NCBI GenBank assembly: GCA_015065215.1 | Contig: SVQT01000003.1 | Span: forward strand, 1-64,000 | Direction of reading: 5' to 3' | Source of the DNA: Oscillospiraceae bacterium | Lineage (GTDB): Bacteria; Bacillota; Clostridia; Oscillospirales; CAG-272 | Length of the DNA stretch: 64,000 nt | Shown here: positions 16,501 to 24,090 of the stretch, piece by piece | How positions within the stretch are numbered: the stretch's first letter is position 1 | Layout of the letters: each line of letters starts with the position of its first letter | Translations under genes and position numbers: made by a program | The notes under the pieces: model-generated | Seen by the model: the letters and a program-made list of their open reading frames with translations, nothing else | The model's database searches: none | Told to the model about the DNA's origin: nothing

Positions 16501-19500
16501 GGGCACACCTTCGGTGGCTGGTATACAAGCGACGGCTATACGACCGCGGTAACGACGATCGCAGGCGGCAAGCTTGACAATATCGATCTTTACGCCAAGT
16601 TCACCGCAAACACCTATAACGTCTGGATGGACGGCAACGAGGCCGCCAGCGTCACGGTCAGCTTTGACCTCAACGGTGCCGAGGGTAGCGTTACCCCCCA
16701 AACGGTAACAGAAAACACCACCTTGACCTACCCCATCGTACCCACCCGCGCAGGATTTGTGTTCGGCGGTTGGTATGAGAGCGCCACTTGCAGCGGCACC
16801 CCCTTTGATTTCTCCGCACAGCTCTATCATGATGTAACTCTTTACGCCAAGTGGGTCGCCCTGGAAAATGTCACCGCCATCACCGTAGGCAGTACGGCAA
16901 GCGTGACTCTGAACGGCTCCGCCGAGCTGAAATACATGTTCATTCCGCTTGTCAGCGGCAACGTGACCATCACCACCACGGGTAGCTATGATACCTACGG
17001 CGCTCTGTATAGCGCCAACGGCACGCTGCTGCGCCGTGACGACGACACCGGCAGCGGTGATAACTTCCAGATCGTTTATAACGTGACCGCAGGCGAGGCC
17101 TATTATATCGGCGTGCGCGGATACAGCTCCTCTGTCACCGGAACTGTAACTCTTTCGGTCAATGGCAGCACAACGGTTGCCGCAGGCGGCTTTGTGAGAA
17201 GCGCCAACCGCGTGGAGGTCACCTTTGGCAAGGGCTTCACCCTCACCGTGCCCGCCGCACGCGATGGCTATAAGTTCCTTGGCTGGATGGATGCAGACGG
17301 CGTGCTTTACACCGACGCAAGCGGCGCGAGCGTCAAGAACTGGGACAAGGATGCCCACACCACGCTTGTTTCCAAATGGGAGCGCACCGTCTATACCATC
17401 ACCTTCTACGATGCCGACGGCACCACCAAGCTCTTTAGTGCCGAGTACGCCTTTGGCGAGCGCATCGACATGGCGGGCCACACCCCCACCAAGGCGGGCA
17501 AGAGCTTTCTTGGCTGGAAGCTGTCTGCCTCGGATAGCACCTACTACAACGCCACCACCATGCCCGACGAGAACGTGGAGCTCTACGCCCACTGGACTAA
17601 CTTCGGCCTTGGCACGGTGAAATATGATACCGATAAGACCGCCATCAGTGTCAGTGACGTGATCAGCCCCGCGCTGTTCGGCGTGATCTGCCTGGATACC
17701 GACGGCAACCTGGCCACCGTAGAGCTGGACGGCGCCGTGGAGGGCAGCTTTACCGCAGGCGGCACCATCACCGTGTATTTCAAGATCACCGGCGGCAACG
17801 CCACCCCCAAGTCCCTTGTGATCGAGAACGTCAAGGTCTACGGCGCGCCCACGCTTACGGTAAATAATCAATCGAATTACGCCAATATCCCCAGCGGCCT
17901 CACCGCCGCCCACTTCGGCGCATCGGGCAAGGATAGCTTTGGCAACCCTGCCACCATCGTGGTGCGTATCGAGGGCGAATACAAGGCGGGAGACACCGTT
18001 ACCGTTATTATCGAATCGGTTGACCCCGCAGGCAACGTCACCGCCGCCACCGTGGAGAACGTGAAGCTCTACGGCGCGCCTATTATAAGCTATAATGAAG
18101 AAAAGACCGCCATCAGCACGGCAGACACGCTGAGCGCCGCCCTGTTTGGCGCCACCGCAACCGATAGCTTTGGCGAGCCCCTCACCGTCACCGCAAGCCG
18201 TTACAGCGGCACGATTGCGGCAGGGAATAGCGTGGTCATTCGCCTGACCGCCACCGACAGCAAGGGCAATACTACCACCGTGGACGTCACCTGTAAGGTC
18301 TATGGCGCACCCACGATTGGCAACGCCACCACCACCGATTTCAAGGTGAGCGATGCCATTACCCCCGAAGCAATGGGAATGACCGCACAAGACACCTATG
18401 GTGAGGCACTGCCTATCACCCTCACCGTCAAGGAGGGAACCCAGACCGCAGGCGCGACCGTGGTATTCACCGCCACCGTCACCGACGCGGCAGGGAACAC
18501 CGCCACAAGGGAGGTCACCGTCAAGATCTACGGTGCTCCCACTATTACCTATGACCGTGAGGCCATCAAGGCGGGTGAGGATGCCACCGCTGATGCAAGC
18601 GTGCTGAACGCCGTGGCCAAGGATAGCTTTGGCAAGAGCCTCACCGTAACCGTCACCCTCAAATCCGGCGATCCCAATGCCAAATGCACCTACGTGGTTT
18701 ATACCCTCACCGCCACCGACCACCTGGGCAATACCGCCAGCATCGACACGGCGGCATTGGGCGTGTATGACGCAAACGACATCACGCTGAACGTGTCGGC
18801 CACCGCCACCGATAAGATCAAGCTGACGAGTAAGGGCGAGGAGTTTGAACCCACCTCTCGCGACTCCTTCGGCAACCCCTGCATCCTGCGCATCCAGGCC
18901 GCCGAGGGCTTCACCCTTGCGGGCGGAAATACAGTGAGCCTCTACGTGGTGGCAACCGACCCCGCCGGCAACGAGAAGTATAGCCCCCTCATTGCCGAGA
19001 TCAAGGTCTACGCCACCCCCACCGTTACCCTCTCTCAGGACTACGTGGAGGAAAGCACCACCATCCGCCGTATCTTCACCGTCACCGACAGCTTCGGCGA
19101 GACCCTGTATCACAGCATCACCGTGGAGGGGGAACAGGTCAACGGAGAATTTATCACCGTTACTGTGACTGCTACCGATGCCGCCGGCAATACCGTGACG
19201 GTGACCTACCGCTTCCTGGTGGGACACCATCCTCATACCGAGGGCACCGAGTGGATTGTTGACGTGGCGCCCACTTGTACCGCCGAGGGCCTGCACCACA
19301 CGATATGCGTCGTTTGCGGTTGGGTGATGCCTGCGAAGAGTATACCCCCAATCGCACATAACTACGAGAGTGGCTGTTGCACTGAGTGTGGAGATAAGTA
19401 TATTGCCTACACTCGCGAAGATAACTATATTTATTTTGGCGAATATCCCCAGACGCTCAAGAAAAGTGATGTTAGCATCACAAGTATCACTGACAATCGC

Positions 19501-20211
19501 GGCTATTATTTGGGTAGTGACGGTTGTTATTATGCTAAGGTGGTAGCCGATCCATACGGTAGCTACTGCAAATTCTCCAACGGCAGCACGGTGATCGACG
19601 GAGCAGTATACTACTTCAAGGTGGAGGCTATCCGCTGGCGCATCCTTGACGAGGGCAACGGCACGGCGCTGATCCTGTGCGACAGCATCATTGCCAACCA
19701 TCGTTATGGCGACAGCTCCTGCAATTATGCCAATAGCGAGATCCGCGATTGGCTTAACAATCAGTTCTATGAGACCGCCTTCACTGAGTTGTTACAGAAG
19801 ATCATCCTTACCACTACGGTGGATAACAGCGAAGCAAGCACGGGCTATGTCCCCAACCCATATGCCTGCACCGACACCGAGGATAAGGTTTTTCTTCTCA
19901 GCTACAAGGAGGCCATTGACAGCGACTATGGCTTCTTATCGAGCGACAGCACTGACACTGTGCGTCGTATGCGAACCAGTGATTACAGCCGTGCCACGGG
20001 TGCATATATGTATCCGAACGCCGATTATTATGGCAACGGCATCTGGTGGCTTCGTTCGCTTGACTACAGTGGTTCCGGACGCGCACGCCATGTCAGCTAC
20101 GACGGCGATGTCGACGACGGTTACTCTTACGGCGTCAGTAGCCACTTCTATGTCGGCAAAATATACTATGGAATCGTCCCCGCTTTGCAAATTCAGCTTA
20201 TTCATGGGTGA
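13528..20211 (+). CDS. Giant mosaic surface lipoprotein (InlB B-repeats, Ig-like repeats, DUF6273), likely phase-variable
   Basis: 2227 aa, start after AAAGGAG. A lipoprotein signal peptide ends in the lipobox FSAC (Cys27). Residues ~40-1110 are some 16 Listeria-Bacteroides (InlB B) repeats of ~65-75 residues with the GYTFDGWY...LYAKW pattern. Residues ~1110-1235 resemble a PPC-type beta-sandwich (DTYGALYSANGTLL, AYYIGVRG). Two further B-repeats follow. Residues ~1360-1895 are about seven Ig-like repeats (DSFG...VKVYGAP). A Cys/His motif (PTCTAEGLHHTICVVCG) is next, and residues ~1960-2227 form a DUF6273 domain (WRILDE, ALILCDSII, RDWLNNQF). This layout fits an extracellular adhesin or glycan-binding protein. 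Its only clear promoter is the invertible one, pointing away as sequenced. The DNA is more GC-rich than the flanks. Confidence 0.9.
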   Translation: MKNTSKLTAVLLCLILCMIGVFAFSACSPEQVDFSLGFEAEGEKYATITTSGTEAITMPEDPSKEGYTFDGWFWDKDTWAKPFTANSLLDAPLSSDMMVYAKFTPVNYTITYHVDAGTHENTAAYTVEDAVALLDATKEGYTFLGWYSDDEFTVKVTEIPEGTTGDMSLYAKFEVTAYAIAYENTKGAENSNPATYTIESETIILAALSKPGYTFEGWFIGDDEVTEIAAGSTGNITLTAKWTLNGYPITYHNMTGATNTNPDAYDVEDQPLTIMDASKTGYRFLGWFTANEGGEPVTAIAVGTTGEVNLYARWELITYTATFKADGQTVQEVPFTVETVGITAPGVPGKTGYSGVWENYTLIADNITVNAVYMPIPYTVTYTNTKDAPNGNPAEYNIESATITLAPIEKAGYVFDGWHHNGTKVTEIAAGSHGNITLEARWSLISYNITYMFEDSIGKYPGTERNPATYTVEDNITFISLVNHATGYTFDGWYTAKNVGEGEKVTGITAGTTDPITVYAHWTLDTYTVTYHNTKGATNTNATTFNVETATFEIVNLALTGYTFDGWYTNEGLTVAANTTVEKGTTESLHFYAKWTPIAYSIDYVLYNGTYTGEGNPDSYTIENGFTFVEPTLEGYVFGGWYTAAEGGTKVTGIVEGTTGNKTYYARWIHISTITFYTNGGSAVTSMTHPAGTVITAPVAPAKDYYTFAGWYTNAALTDAFTFTVMPEENITLYAKWTPTPYTITYVLNGGENHAENVTTYTVEDSVVIGDAFKVGYRFVGWFTDAEFTSAVVTEIAAGNHGPITLYANYAINQYTVSFESNGGTTISDITQNYATEVTAPAAPAKNGYRFVGWYSDSTLKNAYTFTTMPAEDITLYAKWELATYNITYHLNGGTNAAANKDTYTITSTPVALANPSKAGYTFGGWYSNSNYSTPVTEIAAGSYGDVEVFAKWDVITYTVTYHAPNGTIHTNIATYTVETATHTLTDASLKGHTFGGWYTSDGYTTAVTTIAGGKLDNIDLYAKFTANTYNVWMDGNEAASVTVSFDLNGAEGSVTPQTVTENTTLTYPIVPTRAGFVFGGWYESATCSGTPFDFSAQLYHDVTLYAKWVALENVTAITVGSTASVTLNGSAELKYMFIPLVSGNVTITTTGSYDTYGALYSANGTLLRRDDDTGSGDNFQIVYNVTAGEAYYIGVRGYSSSVTGTVTLSVNGSTTVAAGGFVRSANRVEVTFGKGFTLTVPAARDGYKFLGWMDADGVLYTDASGASVKNWDKDAHTTLVSKWERTVYTITFYDADGTTKLFSAEYAFGERIDMAGHTPTKAGKSFLGWKLSASDSTYYNATTMPDENVELYAHWTNFGLGTVKYDTDKTAISVSDVISPALFGVICLDTDGNLATVELDGAVEGSFTAGGTITVYFKITGGNATPKSLVIENVKVYGAPTLTVNNQSNYANIPSGLTAAHFGASGKDSFGNPATIVVRIEGEYKAGDTVTVIIESVDPAGNVTAATVENVKLYGAPIISYNEEKTAISTADTLSAALFGATATDSFGEPLTVTASRYSGTIAAGNSVVIRLTATDSKGNTTTVDVTCKVYGAPTIGNATTTDFKVSDAITPEAMGMTAQDTYGEALPITLTVKEGTQTAGATVVFTATVTDAAGNTATREVTVKIYGAPTITYDREAIKAGEDATADASVLNAVAKDSFGKSLTVTVTLKSGDPNAKCTYVVYTLTATDHLGNTASIDTAALGVYDANDITLNVSATATDKIKLTSKGEEFEPTSRDSFGNPCILRIQAAEGFTLAGGNTVSLYVVATDPAGNEKYSPLIAEIKVYATPTVTLSQDYVEESTTIRRIFTVTDSFGETLYHSITVEGEQVNGEFITVTVTATDAAGNTVTVTYRFLVGHHPHTEGTEWIVDVAPTCTAEGLHHTICVVCGWVMPAKSIPPIAHNYESGCCTECGDKYIAYTREDNYIYFGEYPQTLKKSDVSITSITDNRGYYLGSDGCYYAKVVADPYGSYCKFSNGSTVIDGAVYYFKVEAIRWRILDEGNGTALILCDSIIANHRYGDSSCNYANSEIRDWLNNQFYETAFTELLQKIILTTTVDNSEASTGYVPNPYACTDTEDKVFLLSYKEAIDSDYGFLSSDSTDTVRRMRTSDYSRATGAYMYPNADYYGNGIWWLRSLDYSGSGRARHVSYDGDVDDGYSYGVSSHFYVGKIYYGIVPALQIQLIHG

Positions 20212-20250
20212 TAGCCTAAATAAGAATATGCGAGACACAAATCAATATAT

Positions 20251-20277
20251 CCCCAAGCGGAATCCTTCCGCTTGGGG
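20251..20277 (+). terminator. Hairpin between the giant lipoprotein and the acetyltransferase-like gene
   Basis: A 12-bp perfect stem CCCCAAGCGGAA/TTCCGCTTGGGG with a three-base loop but no T-run. It may weaken rather than stop transcription, leaving the two genes partly co-transcribed. Confidence 0.5.
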
Positions 20278-20298
20278 CATAAGCGAAAAGAGGTTTTG

Positions 20299-22266
20299 AT
20301 GAAAAAAACGTTTTGTATAGATTGTAAGGAATATACATATAACGCAGATGAATATGAACGCTTGTACGAAGAACTTTTGAAGCGTATGGAATGGCTCTTT
20401 TCGCACGGCTATACTTTAGTTTCCATGGTTGCAGTCTTTTGGTCGATTACGCTTTCTGTTTTAGGTGCGTTTTTAAGCAGTGAACTTGCCTCCAACTCTC
20501 CTTTTACGTTTTTAATCCCTTTTTTGACCGTTCTTTTAGTAGGGGCACCGGCAATTTTTGTGTATCCTTTTTCTGTAAAATATCAAGATAATGTACGTAC
20601 GGTGGCAAGTCTTGGTGCATATTTTCGTGTTTTTTACGAATTGCCTTCCATATTAAAAAAGACTGGTTATGCGAAAAACAAAAACGGTGACATGGAACAC
20701 AAGGTTTTTGCTTGGGAGACTTTGCATTGCGATACGCATTATGAACGTACGGGTGGTTTTGGTGCAGAATATATCATTATTTCCTCTGCAGCGCTGGTGT
20801 TGTCATTGACTACCGGAATTGTCTCTATCATCGCATATAGTCAGTGTAGAATCTGGTTTATGCTTTTATTCCTTTTTTTCTGGGGAGGATTGGGTGTGGT
20901 TTCCTACAAGGTGTGGAAGAATTCCTGCACAAGAACAACGATAGATTACTATTTTGTTCGCTACCTTCACACCTATCTTGCAAAAGCAGTAAATCTTGAA
21001 TTGCTGACCTCGCAAGAATGTAAAATATACTTGAAATATACTAACACAGAGATTATGCAAGAGAAAGCAATGGATGGCGTAACAAAGGAATATAATTTTA
21101 GGATTTTACACATGATCTCTGTAATCGAAACTCTGTTACAAAATGAAGATTATACGGAAATCAAAAAGATGCTTTGTGGTTTGCGTTTTGACAAAAATGA
21201 TAAAGCATATTGCAAGCTTTTGACAATATCCAAACAATATTGTGCCGAGTATTCTAAACTTTGCGCTATTCCAAACGAGAGATTAACCGATAAAGAAAGA
21301 GAGCGCAAAGAAGAACTTTTAGATGTTTTGTTCCCAGGTCACGGCACACTTTACGGTATTGGCGCAGGCATTGAAGTTGTGATTGGTATGGTAGAATTAG
21401 GCGACAATTGCTACATCAATGCCAATGTTAAGTTTAACCCTGATGTTAAGGTGAAAACAGGTGATTATTTTATTTGTGCTCCTAACGTTACCTTCGGTAG
21501 TGATGAATCCTTTGATAAGGTAGGACAGATCGAAATTGGTGACGATGTATGGGTTTGTGCTGACGTAACCGTGCAAAAGGGGGTCAAAATTGGCAGTCGT
21601 TCTGTGATTGGACTGAGTTCCGTAGTTAAGACGGAATCCGCCTTGGGCGATGACAGCATTTATTCGGGTGCCCCTGCCGTAGTCGCTTCGGCCATTGAAA
21701 ATCGCGGCGTTGCAGCATGTAAAAGCGAATGTACAGAGCCATCTGATGACTATGAAAAGGCATTTGTTGCGCATTTGCGCAGCTTGGGCTTTGAAGGTGA
21801 TTTTTCACAGCTATTGTATTTACTTCGTGGCGAGAAATACAACGCCCAAGACCCGCTTGCGGCAGCAGTGACGGACTACACACATGCACTGTACGCTGAA
21901 TACGCTACAGCCGACAAAAAGCGAAGAGCCGAGCTGAAAAATATACTGTTTCCATTTAAGGGAGAAAATTGTACTATAGGTGAAAACGTGTTTGTGGAGT
22001 GCATCGGCAGTGTACGCTTGGGCGGTAGTGTAACGGTTGGTAATTGTGTTACTCTGATGGGTAGCATCGTTCTGGGCGACCGTTGCACCATTGAGGAAAA
22101 AGTTTCTTTGGTTGGCATCGGTCATGAGGTATATCATGAAAACAGGCACGTATGTGACGGATGTATGATCAACACCAGTCGCGTGATCCGGGTTGAGTCC
22201 GGTGTACACATTGGAAAGGGAAAAAAGCTGGCACCGAAAACGCCCATCGAGAAGGATCAAATCTAA
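20299..22266 (+). CDS. Membrane protein with two left-handed beta-helix acetyltransferase-like domains
   Basis: 655 aa from ATGAAAAAAACG after AAGAGG; the ORF-track start nine codons earlier lacks a ribosome site. Four hydrophobic helices lie at ~35-60, 65-90, 155-180 and 185-205. After a helical linker come two similar modules. Each has a maltose-acetyltransferase-like start (RKEELLDVLFPGHG; RAELKNILFPFKG) and hexapeptide repeats (LGDNCYINANVKF, IGDDVWVCADVTV; IGENVFVECIG, LGDRCTIEEKV). Such domains normally move acetyl groups from acetyl-CoA to sugars. The second module is shorter and may be inactive. It sits 87 nt after the phase-variable lipoprotein, so an ON switch could also raise its expression. 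A role in acetylating a surface polymer is inference. Confidence 0.82.
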   Translation: MKKTFCIDCKEYTYNADEYERLYEELLKRMEWLFSHGYTLVSMVAVFWSITLSVLGAFLSSELASNSPFTFLIPFLTVLLVGAPAIFVYPFSVKYQDNVRTVASLGAYFRVFYELPSILKKTGYAKNKNGDMEHKVFAWETLHCDTHYERTGGFGAEYIIISSAALVLSLTTGIVSIIAYSQCRIWFMLLFLFFWGGLGVVSYKVWKNSCTRTTIDYYFVRYLHTYLAKAVNLELLTSQECKIYLKYTNTEIMQEKAMDGVTKEYNFRILHMISVIETLLQNEDYTEIKKMLCGLRFDKNDKAYCKLLTISKQYCAEYSKLCAIPNERLTDKERERKEELLDVLFPGHGTLYGIGAGIEVVIGMVELGDNCYINANVKFNPDVKVKTGDYFICAPNVTFGSDESFDKVGQIEIGDDVWVCADVTVQKGVKIGSRSVIGLSSVVKTESALGDDSIYSGAPAVVASAIENRGVAACKSECTEPSDDYEKAFVAHLRSLGFEGDFSQLLYLLRGEKYNAQDPLAAAVTDYTHALYAEYATADKKRRAELKNILFPFKGENCTIGENVFVECIGSVRLGGSVTVGNCVTLMGSIVLGDRCTIEEKVSLVGIGHEVYHENRHVCDGCMINTSRVIRVESGVHIGKGKKLAPKTPIEKDQI

Positions 22267-22285
22267 CAAACAGAAAACATAGAAG

Positions 22286-22321
22286 ATCCCCGCGCCGAGC
22301 ACAGCTCGGCGCGGGGATTTT
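22286..22321 (+). terminator. Terminator after the acetyltransferase-like gene
   Basis: A 15-bp GC-rich stem ATCCCCGCGCCGAGC/GCTCGGCGCGGGGAT followed by TTTT. Confidence 0.92.
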
Positions 22322-22450
22322 CTCGAATTTTCAGCATAAAAATTGCCAAACATAAAGTTTTGTTTGTCGCACACAATATATTCGGAGCGTGAAAGCGCGC
22401 GCAACGGCGTGGGCAAAGTCGCTCTTGAAAAATAGATGAAAAAGCCCACG

Positions 22451-22503
22451 CTTCGCCGCGTGTTTACAGTTGATGTTAACCGATGGCGAACACGCGGGCG
22501 AAG
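22451..22503 (+). promoter_or_regulatory. Leader hairpin reaching the SASP ribosome site
   Basis: CTTCGCCGCGTGTT pairs with AACACGCGGGCGAAG (one bulged base). The right arm ends in the first bases of the ribosome site AAGGAG of the SASP gene. The hairpin could limit or time translation. I found no clear sigma-G promoter in this ~190-bp leader region. Confidence 0.5.
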
Positions 22504-22513
22504 GAGAAACAAA

Positions 22514-22693
22514 ATGGCAAACAAGCAGGCTAAGAAGGCTCTTGAGCAGTTCAAGATGGAAGCCGCTAACGAAGTAGGCGTAAACCTTCAGCAGGGTTAC
22601 AACGGCGATCTCACCGCTCGTCAGGCAGGTTCTATCGGTGGCCAGATGGTCAAGAAGATGATCGAGTCCTACGAGAACGGCATGACCAAGTAA
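22514..22693 (+). CDS. Alpha/beta-type small acid-soluble spore protein
   Basis: 59 aa, starting after AAGGAG. Such proteins coat and protect DNA in the forespore and are degraded by the Gpr protease in germination. The two conserved stretches are present: EAANEVGVNLQQGYNGDLTARQAG (with the Gpr cleavage region) and GGQMVKKMIE. A gpr gene occurs later in this window. Length is typical. The ORF-track entry begins 26 codons too early, inside the leader hairpin. Confidence 0.95.
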   Translation: MANKQAKKALEQFKMEAANEVGVNLQQGYNGDLTARQAGSIGGQMVKKMIESYENGMTK

Positions 22694-22723
22694 TCAGGCG
22701 ACACTATTAATCTCTGACACAAT

Positions 22724-22758
22724 AGGACCGCACTTTCATGGTGCGGTCCTGATCTTTT
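22724..22758 (+). terminator. Terminator after the SASP gene
   Basis: AGGACCGCAC/GTGCGGTCCT stem with a seven-base loop, followed by GATCTTTT. Confidence 0.85.
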
Positions 22759-22867
22759 AAAAGAGCAGTTGGATTGGTTTGCTAAAGCTGTTGGAAGGGT
22801 TTTAGATATTTGCGGAAACAAAACAAGGGTTTCATGGAAAAAAATATATAAAAATTGGAAAATTGTA

Positions 22868-22896
22868 TTGACAAATTGGAAGCATGGCGGTATACT
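22868..22896 (+). promoter_or_regulatory. Promoter of the HTH/ATPase/STAS-like regulator
   Basis: TTGACA, 17 nt, TATACT. It lies inside the ORF-track reading of the next gene, so the true start must be downstream, supporting the ATG at 22954. Confidence 0.75.
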
Positions 22897-22953
22897 GAGA
22901 GTGGTGACATTTTTGTCGATTTTCACAACCCCAAAACGGAGGACGATCAAAAC

Positions 22954-23994
22954 ATGAAAAAAGCGCAACGCCTGGAAGCGGAAAAATTTTTGTTACAGCA
23001 AATTTCCGATGAAAATCCGGATTTTGTGGATGCGACGATGGAGGCCTTTTCGGTTTCGCGTTCCACGGTTTACAATTACATCAACACCTTACAAAAAAAC
23101 GGCGAGCTGGAGCGTGTGGGCGGCTCTATGCCATACCGTGTGTTGTATGAAACCACGCGCTTTACCGTAGATACCTCCCGTGAAAGCTCAGAGGATCGCA
23201 TGTTCAGCCGAGATATTGCGCCTTTGCTGGAGGATTTGCCGCTCAACGCGCAAAAGATCTGGCGCTATGCCTTTACCGCTATGATGAACAATGCTTTGGA
23301 GCATGCGCGCGCTTCGGCCATTGTTTGTGTTGTCAACCGCAACAGACTTTGCACGATCATTGGTATTTTGGACAACGGTATTGGCATCTTCCGTCGCATT
23401 CAGCAGGATCAAAAGGATCAAAACGGAGAAGTGCCTACCGCTGCCGAGGCCGCTTCGCTTTTGTATGCCGGCGGCTATAGCTCAGATCCCAAGGCACATG
23501 CCGGCGAAGGTATTTTCTTTACCTCTCGTTTGATGGATCATTTTGTCATTCGTTCAGACACACAGCTGTTTACCCCCAACGAGGCGGATGCCCACGATGA
23601 AAACGGCGGTGAGCGTTTCCGCGGCACGGCGGTACAAATGGCGCTGAATAATGATACGACCAGAGAGCTCGGTCAGGTGATGGCACGCTATTTGGACCCT
23701 GAAAACGGATTTGTCCGCACCGAGATTCCGGTGGCCCGTTTCCTGGGCGGCGATTTTCCGGTTTCCCGTTCTGAGGCAAGACGGCTTCTTTCTGTGCTGG
23801 ATGCTTTCCGTGAAGCGGAGCTTGATTTTTCTGGCATTGAGGAAGTGGGCCGAGATTTTGTGCATGAATTGGTTGCCTTGGTTTCCAACGAATATCCTTT
23901 GCTGCACTTGACCATTCGAAACGCCACTCCTCTTGTGGCGAGTACATTTCGCCGGGCAGGGCTTAGCAGTTGCGATTACATAACCGAAACATAA
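22954..23994 (+). CDS. HTH, HATPase and DUF4325 (STAS-like) regulatory protein
   Basis: 346 aa from ATGAAAAAAGCG after CGGAGGA. It has an N-terminal winged HTH (FSVSRSTVYNYINTLQKNGEL, residues ~25-60), a central histidine-kinase-like ATPase domain (N-box NNALEHARA and DNGIGIFRRI, residues ~115-240) and a C-terminal STAS-like DUF4325 domain (FSGIEEVGRDFVHELV, residues ~285-340). The combination joins in one chain parts that resemble the RsbW anti-sigma kinase and its STAS partner, plus a DNA-binding domain. A His phosphoacceptor domain is not evident. Probably an autoregulated transcription regulator; signal and targets unknown. Monocistronic. Confidence 0.85.
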   Translation: MKKAQRLEAEKFLLQQISDENPDFVDATMEAFSVSRSTVYNYINTLQKNGELERVGGSMPYRVLYETTRFTVDTSRESSEDRMFSRDIAPLLEDLPLNAQKIWRYAFTAMMNNALEHARASAIVCVVNRNRLCTIIGILDNGIGIFRRIQQDQKDQNGEVPTAAEAASLLYAGGYSSDPKAHAGEGIFFTSRLMDHFVIRSDTQLFTPNEADAHDENGGERFRGTAVQMALNNDTTRELGQVMARYLDPENGFVRTEIPVARFLGGDFPVSRSEARRLLSVLDAFREAELDFSGIEEVGRDFVHELVALVSNEYPLLHLTIRNATPLVASTFRRAGLSSCDYITET

Positions 23995-23997
23995 TAA

Positions 23998-24037
23998 AAG
24001 CCGCTTTACCATCGTTTTTTTGATGGCAAAGCGGCTT
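23998..24037. terminator. Bidirectional terminator between the regulator and ldh
   Basis: AAGCCGCTTTACCATC pairs with GATGGCAAAGCGGCTT (one mismatch) between convergent genes. Confidence 0.85.
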
Positions 24038-24090
24038 GTTCGATCTTTTTCGTGTGCTTTTTGTTTGGCGCTCATGTGAGGCCTCTTCTC

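Noticed and set aside
14839-19701. 1620-residue minus-strand ORF
   Set aside because: Antisense of the giant repeat lipoprotein. Its low stop frequency comes from the codon bias of the sense gene; there is no ribosome site, and the sense strand has a signal peptide and recognisable repeats.
22321-22513. Sigma-G promoter before the SASP gene
   Set aside because: GCATA and CATAAA elements are present but at the wrong spacing, so no promoter could be defended.
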